Assembly: GCF_003002875.1 (NCBI RefSeq)
Contig: NZ_PVTH01000005.1
Location: 186,001-250,000 of the forward strand
Direction of reading: 5' to 3'
Source: Arcticibacter pallidicorallinus
Lineage (GTDB): Bacteria > Bacteroidota > Bacteroidia > Sphingobacteriales > Sphingobacteriaceae
Length of the DNA stretch: 64,000 nucleotides
Part shown: one piece after another, positions 35,649 through 45,656 of the stretch
How the letters are laid out: every line of letters begins with the position of its first letter
Numbering within the stretch: position 1 is the stretch's first letter
The notes under the pieces: generated by a model
Told to the model about the DNA's origin: nothing
Seen by the model: only the letters and a program-made list of their open reading frames with translations
Database searches by the model: none
Translations under genes and position numbers: made by a program

Positions 35649-36893
35649 TTAACTCACAATCTGGTCTGCCTACGAGAAGGACTTGCAGACTTTGGCGATT
35701 TCCTTTCAAAAATCCTGCAATTAGATGTTTTCTTATAAGCGCATTAAGAAAGCTATCTCTCTATTTGCATTTAACAAATGAAACACGTCAACTCACAAGC
35801 TTGTTTCTCCTAAATTAATCTCCTACGTAACATGGTATGGAGTAATAACTTGCTAATCGCCCGCATGCTATTGGAGCAGATCATACATTAATGTAATAAC
35901 ATTTTTAAAGTATTCAACCTACTTCGCTAAAAAATAGGTATAATACTTAAAAATTAGCATTGAAGATTACAAACTAAGGTCCAAATGGATAAGTCTATTG
36001 CAAGGCAATTAACTAGGGGCCAGCAGTTTTGCATGTGGAAGCCGGAGTTTTCTGAGGTAAAAACATAATCGGGTTTTCTTCTCAAATATGATTACTTCTC
36101 GTAACCAGGAGTTAAATCATAATTTGGAAATTTACAAGAGCTCGCTTGCTATGAATTTATCCTTTTGCGATAGTCAACTCAGTAAAATATCTGGGCAATA
36201 CAAAATTCAGTGAGAGGTTGCTGAACAGGAATATCAGATTCCGGTTCTATTTTAACCCGTTAGTAACTCTCTTATTTTTAGACGGCTAACAGGTGATTCC
36301 AACATGTCGTAAAACATTTGTAAAACATTTTTTCTAAAATTTTTTTTCGCAAGCTAGCTGGTATGATAAGTAGATCATCACCAGTCAAAAAATACGTCTT
36401 CTACTAATTCACCTTCATCATTTTCTTTTTCAATGCTGAAAGAAAATTCCAAGGCCTGTGAGCAATACAAGTGGACGTTTAAAACGCGCCTAGTGTGCAG
36501 ATTCGTTAATTCATTTACTAATTTTTGTACGCTAGATGCTTTTCAGTATCGATTATCAAGGAACTTTTGGTTAATCTAACTTACGAATCTGCACACTAGC
36601 ATACTCATCCAATGAAAGCACGGCACGATCACCAGCGACCCTATATTTAGATCATCCTCGGCCCACTTGGTTGTTATCAACCTAGATAGTGCATTTATGT
36701 TCGCAGGGCCCGTACCTAGTTCAAATGAGGGTTGTTGTTGCATAACGTAAATATGACCAAAAAATTTGTATCCCGTAAGGCGAATTGCGGATCCTTAAAG
36801 GAAGTTTCTAACGGCAACCTGTAAAAGTTGATACCCTTATTTACAATATTATATATCTTTATGACCGGCCCAAAGCCTCGATACCTTATTAAT
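35649..36893. other. long AT-rich island spacer before the GHKL gene
   Basis: About 1.2 kb without a convincing gene on either strand. The only distinct structure is a 110-bp segment closed by a 17-bp inverted repeat (36490-36599). The rest looks like eroded sequence from earlier insertions. Confidence 0.5.
36490..36599. repeat. 110-bp segment with perfect 17-bp terminal inverted repeats
   Basis: CTAGTGTGCAGATTCGT at 36490-36506 and its exact complement at 36583-36599 enclose 76 bases with no reading frame. The size and perfect ends suggest a MITE-like remnant or a long-loop hairpin. Confidence 0.55.
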
Positions 36894-39800
36894 ATGCTTG
36901 AAAATACGATCGAAACGCCTGCTATGCTACGCGCAGCCGTGGGCGAGGTTTTTGACGAACATCGCGACCGCAGCGAAGAATCCTTAGAGTCCGCACGGAA
37001 AGTCCAAGCGCTATTCGCAGCCTCGTACAAATCGCGTTTCTTTTTAGAATTACTACAAAATGCACGCGATGCCATTATTGCAGGCAGGGTAAAAAATGGG
37101 AGTATAAAAGCATGGTTGGAAAACGATTGTCTTTATTTTGCCAATAACGGTATTCCTTTTGACCGCAAGGGGGTACGCAGTCTTTGTTTTCCAGCTATAT
37201 CAACCAAGGATTCAAGGGACTTCATCGGCCATAAAGGGATCGGTTTCAGTGCCGTGCTTGAAATAACGGATTCGCCGGAGGTGATCACAAACTACGGAAC
37301 GATCGTCTTCAATACAGCTGCCGCTGCAATAGAGTTGGGTAACAAGCATTTACCGTCCGAATTGCCGCTTTTCCAGTACCCGATGTACCGGGAGGAAAAC
37401 ATAACGGCTGCATACCCCGTACTTGCAACACAGGGCTTTACCACGATCTTTCGGTTCCCATTAAAGGATGCCTTCAAAGGAAAGACAAGCCTAGTTGCGG
37501 CTAACCTGCTTGCGCCAGAAGACCTCGTATTTTTAAAAGCTATTCAGTTTCTACAGATCGGCGATTCCGATTTAACCTTGAATGATGAGCATAACCCGGT
37601 TACAGTTTCGACTGGCGGCTCAAAAAGAAACTTTAAGTCTTACGATACAATTCTCGAATTACCCCCGGCAGATATTGCACGGTTTTCACCCGAAGAGTTA
37701 GAATCTTTCGGGGATGCGACCAGCGCTGAATGCCGCTATTTGCTAGAAATCGGCGAAGACGGGAAATTTAAACCTACCCCGAGAGCTCGCTTGCACCTTT
37801 TTTACGGGATGGATTTCGGCACAGGCCTTTCATTTAGTATACACAGCCTATTTGCCGTCACCCTCGACCGTAAGCGACTGGCGACCGACAGCTATTTAAA
37901 CCAAACGCTATTCAAGCAAATCGCGGCTTTTTACTCGGGGACGTTCCTTGAAAAGATCAAAGCGGAGTTCGCAAGGCAAGAATTAGAGATCTTGGCCTTT
38001 ACGCGTGAAAGCAACAACCAATTGGATAAGTTCTATGATCATTTGCGGGCTGGATTGCGTACGTCGTCTTTTATATACCATGAACCCAGCAATGCCTATA
38101 AAAGTCCATCCGAGATCTACTTAGTATCCCAAGCAGAATACGAAGTTTTCCGTGATGGGTTCTTGGGGGAAAAGTGTTTATTTAAAGCGCCAAGCGAGAG
38201 GATCAAATCGTGGTTGCAAAAGGAATGCGGCGTGGTTGACCTGCCTGATTCTTCTATCAAGCATCATATCGAGGCGAAGTGCCTACAATTCGTTGATGAC
38301 CCGGCGTTTTTTACCAGTTTATACGAGCTATTAAATAGCCGGAAACTAACGGTCACCGATAAGCAGGTATTACTCACGCAAAATAATACCCTAGTTAAGT
38401 CGAACGAAACAGAAATCTACTACCAAAGGCGTTCTAATTTAAAGTCGCCGGCGATACTAGACGCGTCGGTATCTTTTTTAAATAACGAGATCAAGATAGA
38501 CAGGATCAGGGAAGAGGCACGGAAATACCTTGGGGTGCGGGAATTCAACGAGCAGAACTTGATCAATACCGCGATCAAGGTTTTAAAGGTGCAGAATCCT
38601 ATTATAGCTGAAGATCAAAAGATCATCGTGGAATTGCTCTATTTCCTAAAGCAATTTGAAAGCATCGATGATACGGCTTGCCAATCGATAACAGAATCTA
38701 TTCACTTACCAACCCAGAATAGAAAAACGGAGAATTTGTCTTGGCGGTCGCCACTCTATTCACCGGTTTACTTTGACGACTTTCTTTATGGTTCTTTTTA
38801 CAACCAAGATTTCGATGCAATTGATTGGACCGCGCTTGGTATCACCAATGATGTAGAAAGCTGGCGATCATTTTTAGCCCGCTTAGGCGTTTGGACCATC
38901 CCGGCTATTTATATAGTAGAAGGAGAAACTACTTTCGAGGATAATGATAGCCACACGATCATTACGAACGACAGGGCCTTACATCAACCATATTACTTAT
39001 CAGCAGAGTTTGCAATAGCGTGGTGCAATGCTTGGCCGACCTACCGGCTTTTTATAATTACCAATAGATATAACGCAAAAATGGCTGTCGATGGGCAGTC
39101 CTATGACGACAAGAAAAAGACCCGGTCTTCGGCTGCCTACCGGCTATTGCAACAATTAGCTTGGATCCCCGCAAAGCAAGCTGGTCAACCGGAGACCCTT
39201 CACCGCGCAAAGGAAGTTATTTACCTTACCCAAGATGAAAAGATCAAAACCGCCAACCAAGTTATAAGTGCTTATTACCCCGTGGGCGAACTGGATAACG
39301 TATTGCATGCACAATTTATAGAAGATTTTGATCTAAAACACCTTAATATAAAATCTGCGCAAAACTTTTACAACTTACTGGACCATGTTGCGGCGACGGA
39401 TCTAAACAGCATTAGCGACCTGCGTAACTATGAGAAATGCTATCACCGGTTCTTAGCATACCTGTCCGATTTTTACAATGCCCACCGCCAGCATGTTTCT
39501 TTGCCCGAATTGAAAAAGAGGAAATATCTTTGCCGAAGCCTTATTGATCAAAGCTATGATTGGGAATTAGGCGAAAATTGCATTCATATCGATGAAAAGG
39601 CATTACTTGATAAACTCTCGGCAAATGGGTTACTTCGATATATTGATAACCCGTTCTCATTTACTAAGAGGGACAAAAACGAATGGGGTAAACATGCGAA
39701 GGATATTGGGCGGCCGATAAGTTCAATTTTCGCGCTTAGCCTAGGCAGTACGGGCAACGTTCAAAGTTTAATTTCAACGGTCAAAAATCTTGAGCTCGTC

Positions 39801-40943
39801 ATCGCGTTTGTCGAAGCCGACCTCGACAACAATTTTACGGATGTTGATATCCAGTATTTTAAAACCGCCGAATTATACATTCACCAGCAATTACTAGTCA
39901 ATTATCATTACGTCGCAGGCGATAAAACGATAGAATTAAGGCAGTTGTTTTACACTACCGGGGATAAAGATAAAGCAAGGCTTAACATCGAAACTAATGT
40001 GCAATACCGTTCACGCCAATTGAGCGAAGCGCTTTTGGATTATTTTGAACATTATACAGGTAGGGAACTTAAACGGTTAAATTTAGTATTTGAACAACTT
40101 TTAGACCCGGTAAGAAAAGGCGAAAGTAAAAGAAGATACGCGGCTGATCTTGATATTGATCTTGTAAGGGTGGAGCAAATTCAAAATTTACTCACCGAAG
40201 ATTATTATGTTGACAAACCTCGTGATGAAGGAGGCACCATAATTGTTGTTCCGGTCCCAACTAACCCCAACCTTCACCCAGCATTTAAACCTGTAAGTAA
40301 AGTTGTGCATCAAGAGGTCGAGCAGATCGAACTGGAAACAGAGTTCACTTTAGCAGAGTCGCTGGAGTACCTTGACCAATTCACATCTTTACCAAGCGAA
40401 TTGTTCACCCCAGCAGTGGATACAGCCACTTCACCAGTCTTTACAGCCCCCGTGACCCGTAGACCGGCTACAAACCATACGATGCCTATTCCAAGAGCGG
40501 AGCTATCAGAGGATGCACGTAAGGATATTGGTTTAATGGCTGAGTATTATGTGTACAAAAAGCTTATTGAAGCTGAACCCAGCTTATTGGAACTATTAGG
40601 CCTGGATGCCAGCGTGGCGAAATCGGTCTGTTGGTTCAATCTCCCGAGAATAGCCGACCAGTCCATCGATGACCAAAGTGTTGGCATCGGGCATGACCTT
40701 TATTTAGACTCGCATGACCTCGCTATAGAGGTAAAAGGTATGGTCGACAACACACCATATGTCCACATTACAGGTCCAGAATTTGATAGTATGCGACGTC
40801 GTGGTGATAAATACTTTTTGATCATTATTAAGAAAGTGATCAAAGGAGATCAGATAAAAACATTGGTCATACGAGATCCTTATAGAGAAATCGTTGATCG
40901 TAACCTGAAATTTATTGAAGCTAAGGTTAGCGGAACGGTGTAG
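36894..40943 (+). CDS. sacsin/HSP90-type GHKL ATPase with C-terminal DUF3883 (1349 aa)
   Basis: The N-terminus is a GHKL ATPase: N-box FFLELLQNARDAIIAG (Glu52, Asn56, Asp59), then LYFANNGIPFDRKGV and the lid box FIGHKGIGFSAVLEIT (112-118). The long middle has no recognised domain. Residues 1211-1349 match DUF3883: GIGHDLYL (Asp1268) and LAIEVKGM (Glu1279, Lys1281), a PD-(D/E)xK-like arrangement that may be nucleolytic. Sacsin-like ATPase plus DUF3883 proteins are frequent in defence islands. ATG 36894 is used because a -7-like TATCTTTA covers the in-frame ATG at 36861; that start would add 11 residues. A PLD-like gene follows after 61 bp. Confidence 0.75.
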   Translation: MLENTIETPAMLRAAVGEVFDEHRDRSEESLESARKVQALFAASYKSRFFLELLQNARDAIIAGRVKNGSIKAWLENDCLYFANNGIPFDRKGVRSLCFPAISTKDSRDFIGHKGIGFSAVLEITDSPEVITNYGTIVFNTAAAAIELGNKHLPSELPLFQYPMYREENITAAYPVLATQGFTTIFRFPLKDAFKGKTSLVAANLLAPEDLVFLKAIQFLQIGDSDLTLNDEHNPVTVSTGGSKRNFKSYDTILELPPADIARFSPEELESFGDATSAECRYLLEIGEDGKFKPTPRARLHLFYGMDFGTGLSFSIHSLFAVTLDRKRLATDSYLNQTLFKQIAAFYSGTFLEKIKAEFARQELEILAFTRESNNQLDKFYDHLRAGLRTSSFIYHEPSNAYKSPSEIYLVSQAEYEVFRDGFLGEKCLFKAPSERIKSWLQKECGVVDLPDSSIKHHIEAKCLQFVDDPAFFTSLYELLNSRKLTVTDKQVLLTQNNTLVKSNETEIYYQRRSNLKSPAILDASVSFLNNEIKIDRIREEARKYLGVREFNEQNLINTAIKVLKVQNPIIAEDQKIIVELLYFLKQFESIDDTACQSITESIHLPTQNRKTENLSWRSPLYSPVYFDDFLYGSFYNQDFDAIDWTALGITNDVESWRSFLARLGVWTIPAIYIVEGETTFEDNDSHTIITNDRALHQPYYLSAEFAIAWCNAWPTYRLFIITNRYNAKMAVDGQSYDDKKKTRSSAAYRLLQQLAWIPAKQAGQPETLHRAKEVIYLTQDEKIKTANQVISAYYPVGELDNVLHAQFIEDFDLKHLNIKSAQNFYNLLDHVAATDLNSISDLRNYEKCYHRFLAYLSDFYNAHRQHVSLPELKKRKYLCRSLIDQSYDWELGENCIHIDEKALLDKLSANGLLRYIDNPFSFTKRDKNEWGKHAKDIGRPISSIFALSLGSTGNVQSLISTVKNLELVIAFVEADLDNNFTDVDIQYFKTAELYIHQQLLVNYHYVAGDKTIELRQLFYTTGDKDKARLNIETNVQYRSRQLSEALLDYFEHYTGRELKRLNLVFEQLLDPVRKGESKRRYAADLDIDLVRVEQIQNLLTEDYYVDKPRDEGGTIIVVPVPTNPNLHPAFKPVSKVVHQEVEQIELETEFTLAESLEYLDQFTSLPSELFTPAVDTATSPVFTAPVTRRPATNHTMPIPRAELSEDARKDIGLMAEYYVYKKLIEAEPSLLELLGLDASVAKSVCWFNLPRIADQSIDDQSVGIGHDLYLDSHDLAIEVKGMVDNTPYVHITGPEFDSMRRRGDKYFLIIIKKVIKGDQIKTLVIRDPYREIVDRNLKFIEAKVSGTV

Positions 40944-41004
40944 ACAACACCTTTTTATCGAAAATGGGCTTCCTGCTTCATCAATTATTTCAGTAACTAA
41001 TTTC

Positions 41005-42075
41005 ATGGAACAAAAAATTGTTATTAAGGCTCATTTTGAAAATATTGAACCAGTGGTGGTCAAATTGATCAGCGAGGCCAAAATATCTGTATTGATAGTT
41101 ATGGCGTGGCTAACGAGTAACGTTATTAAACGTGCTTTATACCGGGCCAAGCTTCGGAACTCACTGTTGCAAGTAGAACTGGTGGTTGATGATAACGAGA
41201 TCAATGACCAGTATTTTTTAGACGTTGCTAACGATTTCCAAGCCATAGGGATATTGATCAAAAAGAAGATCGATGGGCGCTTTTTACACCGCAAGTTTAT
41301 GATCATAGACGAGGATCTGACCTTGCTCGGGTCTTACAATTATAGCGGCAAGGCCAAAAGAAACGCGGAAAATGTGGCGTTGATTAGGGATGATAGATTT
41401 AACTCTATTCACAAACGTGTTTTCTGGGCCATCACCGAGGAGACCTACGTTGATGAAAACGTCCAATTATTATTTGATCACCCGGAGTTTGCCCAGCGTT
41501 TACTTTGTACCTACTATCCATTTACTCGTGAGCAATATAAATTGTACAAAGACCGCATTATAAATGGCTATTGCTTTACCCACGAAAATGGGCTTTATGA
41601 TGAAATAAAATATGATCCAGGCTTCATATTCAACCAAAGGTGTTGGATGGATCGTAAACTAATAGCAGGTGAATTCAAGTTACCGATCAATAAAGAACTT
41701 ATCAAAAATTGGATAGGAAGCCGTAATGAAAACCTTCTGATCGATGGTTACCGCGACGACCCTGAATATTGGGACGAACTTGGTGAACAAATAGAGCGGA
41801 ATTGGGATGCCGTAGATATTTTTTTTCGAACGCTGTTCGACACCACGTGGACGTATGATGTTCTCAAATCCATGATCAATAACCAAGTGGATATTATCAT
41901 CGAGGATAGGTTATGGCCAGATAATTTTGCTCTCTTTCTAAACCAAAAGCTGGTGAACAAACTTTTTGCATCCTTTCCTAAAATAGAAAATGATTACTCC
42001 AATCATGAAATGCAATTGGCAATTAATAGACTCGGAAAAAAGCTCAAAAAGAATAAAAAACAATCTCCTCTTTAA
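41005..42075 (+). CDS. PLD-like nuclease with one HKD motif
   Basis: A 356-residue protein whose N-terminal third is a phospholipase D-type domain: strand AKISVLIVMAWLTSN, then the HKD motif LHRKFMIIDEDLTLLGSYNY (His95, Lys97, Asp102) and KRNAENVAL (Glu122). A single HKD motif means it must dimerise, as in the Nuc and DrmC type nucleases. The remaining 220 residues match nothing I know. ATG 41005 lies after the GHKL gene; the frame is open further up but would overlap it. Same strand and short spacing suggest an operon with the ATPase. Confidence 0.75.
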   Translation: MEQKIVIKAHFENIEPVVVKLISEAKISVLIVMAWLTSNVIKRALYRAKLRNSLLQVELVVDDNEINDQYFLDVANDFQAIGILIKKKIDGRFLHRKFMIIDEDLTLLGSYNYSGKAKRNAENVALIRDDRFNSIHKRVFWAITEETYVDENVQLLFDHPEFAQRLLCTYYPFTREQYKLYKDRIINGYCFTHENGLYDEIKYDPGFIFNQRCWMDRKLIAGEFKLPINKELIKNWIGSRNENLLIDGYRDDPEYWDELGEQIERNWDAVDIFFRTLFDTTWTYDVLKSMINNQVDIIIEDRLWPDNFALFLNQKLVNKLFASFPKIENDYSNHEMQLAINRLGKKLKKNKKQSPL

Positions 42076-42260
42076 CATTTGATATTAAAGCAATCAGTTC
42101 TATTTTCCTTTTCTATCTTTTGTTAAAGGGGCTATTTAGGTTGCTCAAAATCGAAATCCATAAGTTCTTTCGGGTGTGGGTATTTCGGAGGGATAGTGCC
42201 AGTTATTTCGGTCAAACCGTGCCACTTTAAAGATCGTACAATTATATAAAAAAGGCGGTA

Positions 42261-42998
42261 CTATTCTTGTTTCAATATTCCTTTTCTCAGGGACTCCCCT
42301 TTGAGGTCTATACGGTGGGATGAGTTAACTATACGATCAAGGATTGCATCGGCAATAGTGCCTTCACCACCGATAATTTCGTACCATGCGGAAACGGGTA
42401 TCTGGGAGGATATCATGGTTGACTTTTTTCCGTGGCGATCGTCGATGATATCCATCAGCGTTTCCCTGTCTTGATTGTCGAAAGCCTGCAGGCCAAAGTC
42501 ATCAAGAATAAGCAGTTCCATTTTCGTCAACTTTTCCAGTTCTTTGAGGTAAGTTCCATCCACTTTGCTCAATTTTAGTTTCTTAAAGAGCCTGGCTGTA
42601 ATCGTATACAGTGTTTTTATGCCCGATAGACAGGCCTGGTGTCCCAGTGCTTGACAGAGGTAACTTTTACCTGTGCCGGAAGCGCCGCAGATAATGATAT
42701 TTTCTTTTCGGGATACAAAATCAAGTGTACCAAGCCGGGCGAACATATTTCTGTCCAGATTCCTCTCTGCTGAGTAGTTGATGTCAGCGAGGTTGGCATT
42801 CTGTCTGAAGGAGGCTTGTTTCAATAGGCGCTCAGTCTTATTGTTTTCCCGATCCTCCCATTGATGATCGGTCAGCAGGGCCAGATATTCATCGCATGTC
42901 ATTCCCTCAAGCCTGTTTTGCTCCACGTGCTGAAGATGTAACCTGGCCATGGCACCCAGGCGCATACTCCGTAATTTGTCAATTGTCTGATTGTTCAT
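42261..42998 (-). CDS. istB: IS21-family helper ATPase IstB
   Basis: The 245-residue AAA+ protein assists the IstA transposase in target choice and strand transfer. Walker A is IICGASGTGKSYLCQALG, and Walker B is MELLILDDFGLQAF. The sensor region SQIPVSAWYEIIG and the N-terminal helical part (MARLHLQHVEQNRLEGMTCD) are typical. It is full length and lies 18 bp behind istA. Confidence 0.92.
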   Translation of the reverse strand: MNNQTIDKLRSMRLGAMARLHLQHVEQNRLEGMTCDEYLALLTDHQWEDRENNKTERLLKQASFRQNANLADINYSAERNLDRNMFARLGTLDFVSRKENIIICGASGTGKSYLCQALGHQACLSGIKTLYTITARLFKKLKLSKVDGTYLKELEKLTKMELLILDDFGLQAFDNQDRETLMDIIDDRHGKKSTMISSQIPVSAWYEIIGGEGTIADAILDRIVNSSHRIDLKGESLRKGILKQE

Positions 42999-43016
42999 TG
43001 TTCTGTCTTTTTGTTG

Positions 43017-44594
43017 TTATTGGTATGCGGAGGCTCCGCGTATATTACTATGAAAAGGGATATGGGGCTGTGCCTGCTCCGGCTGTCCGTCAGCCAGGGG
43101 CACTTTGTCCATATTATTTTTAAGGATATTTTTTATGCAGCTGTACGAGCAGGCATCCGTATCCAGAGCTCTTTTGCAGGCATCGTTGAGCCTCTGAGAG
43201 CCATAGGCCCGGTATAGCTGGATCACACCCAAGGCTCGCTTGTAGCCAATCTCAGGGTAATCCTGCGATGTCACTATCTTTTCTACACACTTTAGTACAT
43301 GCTCCCCGTGTAAGGCTGCTTTTTTACTGAAGAACTCCGGGCTCCAATCAGAGTAAAACCGATGCGTGCTACTCAGGTGATCTTTGTTGGTGTTATAGCT
43401 TCCTCTGGTCAGGTTACGCTGGTGCAAGGCAATCCTTTCTTGGTTATAGAATACTTCGATCCGGCTTTGGGTGTAATGGATCGAGGTCTCCTTTCCAATA
43501 TACCGGTGGGGAACGCTATAGTAGCTGTTGTCGGGCGAGAAGTAAACATATCCCATTTTCTGGACTTTAGCTCTTTTATAGTCCTTTAACTCATATGACT
43601 GAGCTGGTAACTCTTTGAGATACTGCCTTTCAATACTCTGGAAGAGTTCGATGCGGCTGGATTCCTTTCGCTTGAACAGAAGATTGTTATAACTCTTCAG
43701 CAGTATGCTGATCTCTTTGTTGAGATCTTCCAGCGAGAAGAAGGTCATCTCGCGCAATGGATAATAGATTCGTTGATAGACCAGGTGCACAGCATTCTCG
43801 ACCAAAGCTTTGTCCTGAGGCGAGTACCCACGCGTAGGATTGATCACACAGTTATAGTGACGGGCAAAGTCTTTGAAGCTCCGATTGATATCCGCCTCAT
43901 ACTTGCTGGCACGATTGACCGCTGACCGTAGGTTGTCTGATATGATGGCCTTGGGTGCTCCGCCATAGAAACGCAGGGTCTCTGTACAGCACGAAATCAG
44001 GTCACTCCTTTTTTGGCTCATACATGCCCGTACGTAGGTGTACTGACTGCAGGGGAGAATGGCAACGAATACTTCTACGGCAATAAGCTCCCCGGTTCCC
44101 TTATTGATTATATGTAGCTTCTTTCCCGCAAAGTCGACAAACATCTCCTCACCGGCCAGGTGATCAAGTTTCATGGAGCCCTTCTCCTTAGGGTATTTAC
44201 GACGGTAATGCTCAAGGAATTGGGTGTAACTGTATGGTTCCTGGGCCTGCTCTACGTATTGCTGGTAGTGGTGCAAAAAAGTGAACCCAGGATGATTCCG
44301 CGCTTGGTTGACCCCTTCGAAATATAGCATAAGCTCGTTATGCCGTTCTGTGTCAACAGTAGTATGGGAGGAAAACAACTCAGATAAGTCAGCATTCTCA
44401 AAGACTAAGAGTTCTTCCAATGAAATTCCGCTTGCTGCAAACAGCTGCATATAGGTGTTAACCGTATTCCGGGAGATCCCTAGTATTGAGCCTATCCTGC
44501 GGTTGCTGGTACCATCAAGATGTAATGTAATTATTTGTTTCAAGTCCATCGGATCAAGTATGTTGGCCATGTCGCTGTATATGTAAAGCGGCAA
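43017..44594 (-). CDS. istA: IS21-family transposase IstA
   Basis: A DDE transposase of 525 residues. The N-terminal helix-turn-helix is DGTSNRRIGSILGISRNTVN. The catalytic core has EEMFVDFAGKKLHI (first Asp), AIISDNLRSAVN (second Asp) and SPQDKALVENAVHLVY (Glu). The protein is full length, so the element may still be active. Its start lies just inside the right end of the IS, after the outer transposase-binding units. Confidence 0.92.
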   Translation of the reverse strand: MPLYIYSDMANILDPMDLKQIITLHLDGTSNRRIGSILGISRNTVNTYMQLFAASGISLEELLVFENADLSELFSSHTTVDTERHNELMLYFEGVNQARNHPGFTFLHHYQQYVEQAQEPYSYTQFLEHYRRKYPKEKGSMKLDHLAGEEMFVDFAGKKLHIINKGTGELIAVEVFVAILPCSQYTYVRACMSQKRSDLISCCTETLRFYGGAPKAIISDNLRSAVNRASKYEADINRSFKDFARHYNCVINPTRGYSPQDKALVENAVHLVYQRIYYPLREMTFFSLEDLNKEISILLKSYNNLLFKRKESSRIELFQSIERQYLKELPAQSYELKDYKRAKVQKMGYVYFSPDNSYYSVPHRYIGKETSIHYTQSRIEVFYNQERIALHQRNLTRGSYNTNKDHLSSTHRFYSDWSPEFFSKKAALHGEHVLKCVEKIVTSQDYPEIGYKRALGVIQLYRAYGSQRLNDACKRALDTDACSYSCIKNILKNNMDKVPLADGQPEQAQPHIPFHSNIRGASAYQ

Positions 44595-44800
44595 GGTAGT
44601 TTCCTTGATCTATAAAGTGGCACAAAACGAACCGTAATCGTTACGCTCAATAGCTTTCCGTTAGTAGATTCCCGTCCGATAGTGGCACCATTTGAACCAT
44701 AATGGAAATGGTCACATCAAACTAAGTTGGCACCATTTGAACCGAAAGAACTGGCATTATCTGACCGAATTGGCTGGCACCTTTCGAACCGTAATATCCA

Positions 44801-44927
44801 CCAGTTTCTGAGAATACTCAGGGGAATTAACAAATTGAAGTGTCTTCAATACAATTTGAGGATCTGATGTGTCGGCATCGAATCTGTCTTTTAGGTCATT
44901 TAAAAAGTAAGTTCTGGGTCCGGCATG
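44801..44927 (-). pseudogene. coding remnant cut by the IS21 element
   Basis: Outside the right IS end, a minus-strand frame reads a coding-like stretch of about 42 residues (TYFLNDLKDRFDADTSDPQ, then VLKTLQFVNSPEYSQKL) and then meets the IS. On the far side of the IS, 42176 to about 42135, minus-strand frames end in short tails such as HPKELMDFDFEQPK. These may be the two halves of one interrupted gene, but without a visible target duplication the frame across the site cannot be fixed. I do not recognise the family. Confidence 0.25.
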
Positions 44928-45237
44928 TCACTCCCAAGTGTAACAAAATTAAGATAGTCCACAGTATATAAAAATTAATAGTCTCAATAGAAGGAGTAGA
45001 TACTACGCTATTACAGATTGACAATTGGTTGACACCGATATTACTTGCTTACTTAAGACCAGGAATTCTGAAATTGCGAAGTAGTGAATTCTTAAGCAAT
45101 AATTGGAATTATAATTTGAAAATGAAAGAAGATTATGAATTTTAGAAATATTTGTCTAATACATTAGTCATTTTGTGACGTCCTCCAGGTAGCAAGACCA
45201 TTTAAAACAAAGTTTCCGGCCAGACAAGCTTGATGAA

Positions 45238-45266
45238 TGGGTCGAGAGTTCGGGCATCTCCCAGGT
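45238..45266 (+). repeat. eroded third copy of the tRNA-Lys att core
   Basis: TGGGTCGAGAGTTCGGGCAT and the following CTCCCAGGT match the T-arm part of attL/attR over 29 bases with two differences. It lacks the anticodon arm and terminator parts. It lies about 490 bp inside attR and suggests an older insertion at the same tRNA. Confidence 0.65.
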
Positions 45267-45392
45267 ATGTCAGTCAGACTTGTCAACCCCAAGCAGATCA
45301 AGCACCTTGCTAGAATAATGATGGCAGGCAACAAGACGGATGATGTTGATGTCAGACTGATAGTTTATAATATTCCTATTTACAAAAACTGA
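45267..45392 (+). pseudogene. fragment of an IS110-family transposase
   Basis: A 41-codon frame reads MSVRLVNPKQIKHLARIMMA followed by GNKTDDVDVRLIVYN. The pattern NP-x-Q-x-K ... KTD-x-x-DA-x-x-I is the early catalytic region of IS110/DEDD transposases (the expected KTDKxDA is altered to KTDDVDV). The rest of the gene is missing, so it is a decayed remnant. Confidence 0.5.
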
Positions 45393-45620
45393 ACTTTTCG
45401 GCGATGATCGCCGAAAAGTATCATACATACAAACTAATTGTATTGTTTGAATTGTTTGGCGCCGAATTTTTAAAAGTTAAAAACAATTGTTCTTTCTATA
45501 TAATATCTACCTAAGCTGTTGAACTTAGGCTTCAAAAGTTATTTTATCACCCGCTCATTAGTAAACCGCGAAGGTTGCTTTCAATTCAGAAGAAGAACAT
45601 GTGTATACCGTAGTTTAAGA

Positions 45621-45637
45621 GCGTCACAAATACGTCA
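45621..45637 (+). repeat. right-end copy of the integrase arm-type 17-mer
   Basis: GCGTCACAAATACGTCA is identical to 18980-18996 and lies 93 bp inside attR. Its presence near both island ends in the same direction supports a role in recombination. Confidence 0.55.
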
Positions 45638-45656
45638 GAACCCTATTTGCATTAAT

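Larger units (their letters stand above)
42177..44800 (-). mobile_element. IS21-family insertion sequence
   Basis: A 2624-bp element with IstA and IstB on the minus strand. The ends match as TGG(G/A)TATT(T/A)CGG, starting TG at 42177 and complementary CA at 44799-44800. Inside the left end are two, and inside the right end about five, copies of a unit like GTGGCAC-N4-CGAACCGTAAT, the multiple transposase sites usual in IS21. No target duplication is visible, so the boundary is approximate or one flank has changed. Confidence 0.8.

Noticed and set aside
35428-35738. Plus-strand frames across 35428-35738 and the minus-strand frame at 20526-20720 encode similar peptides (MSPLD..., AF.LTE.NLR.FL.KVK)
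   Set aside because: They lie exactly on the inverted 128-bp end modules and tRNA-Met core; the similarity follows from the shared DNA, not from a conserved protein.
42170-44805. Target-site duplication of the IS21 element
   Set aside because: The bases next to the two ends (CGGGTG and CCAGTT) do not match, so none is claimed.
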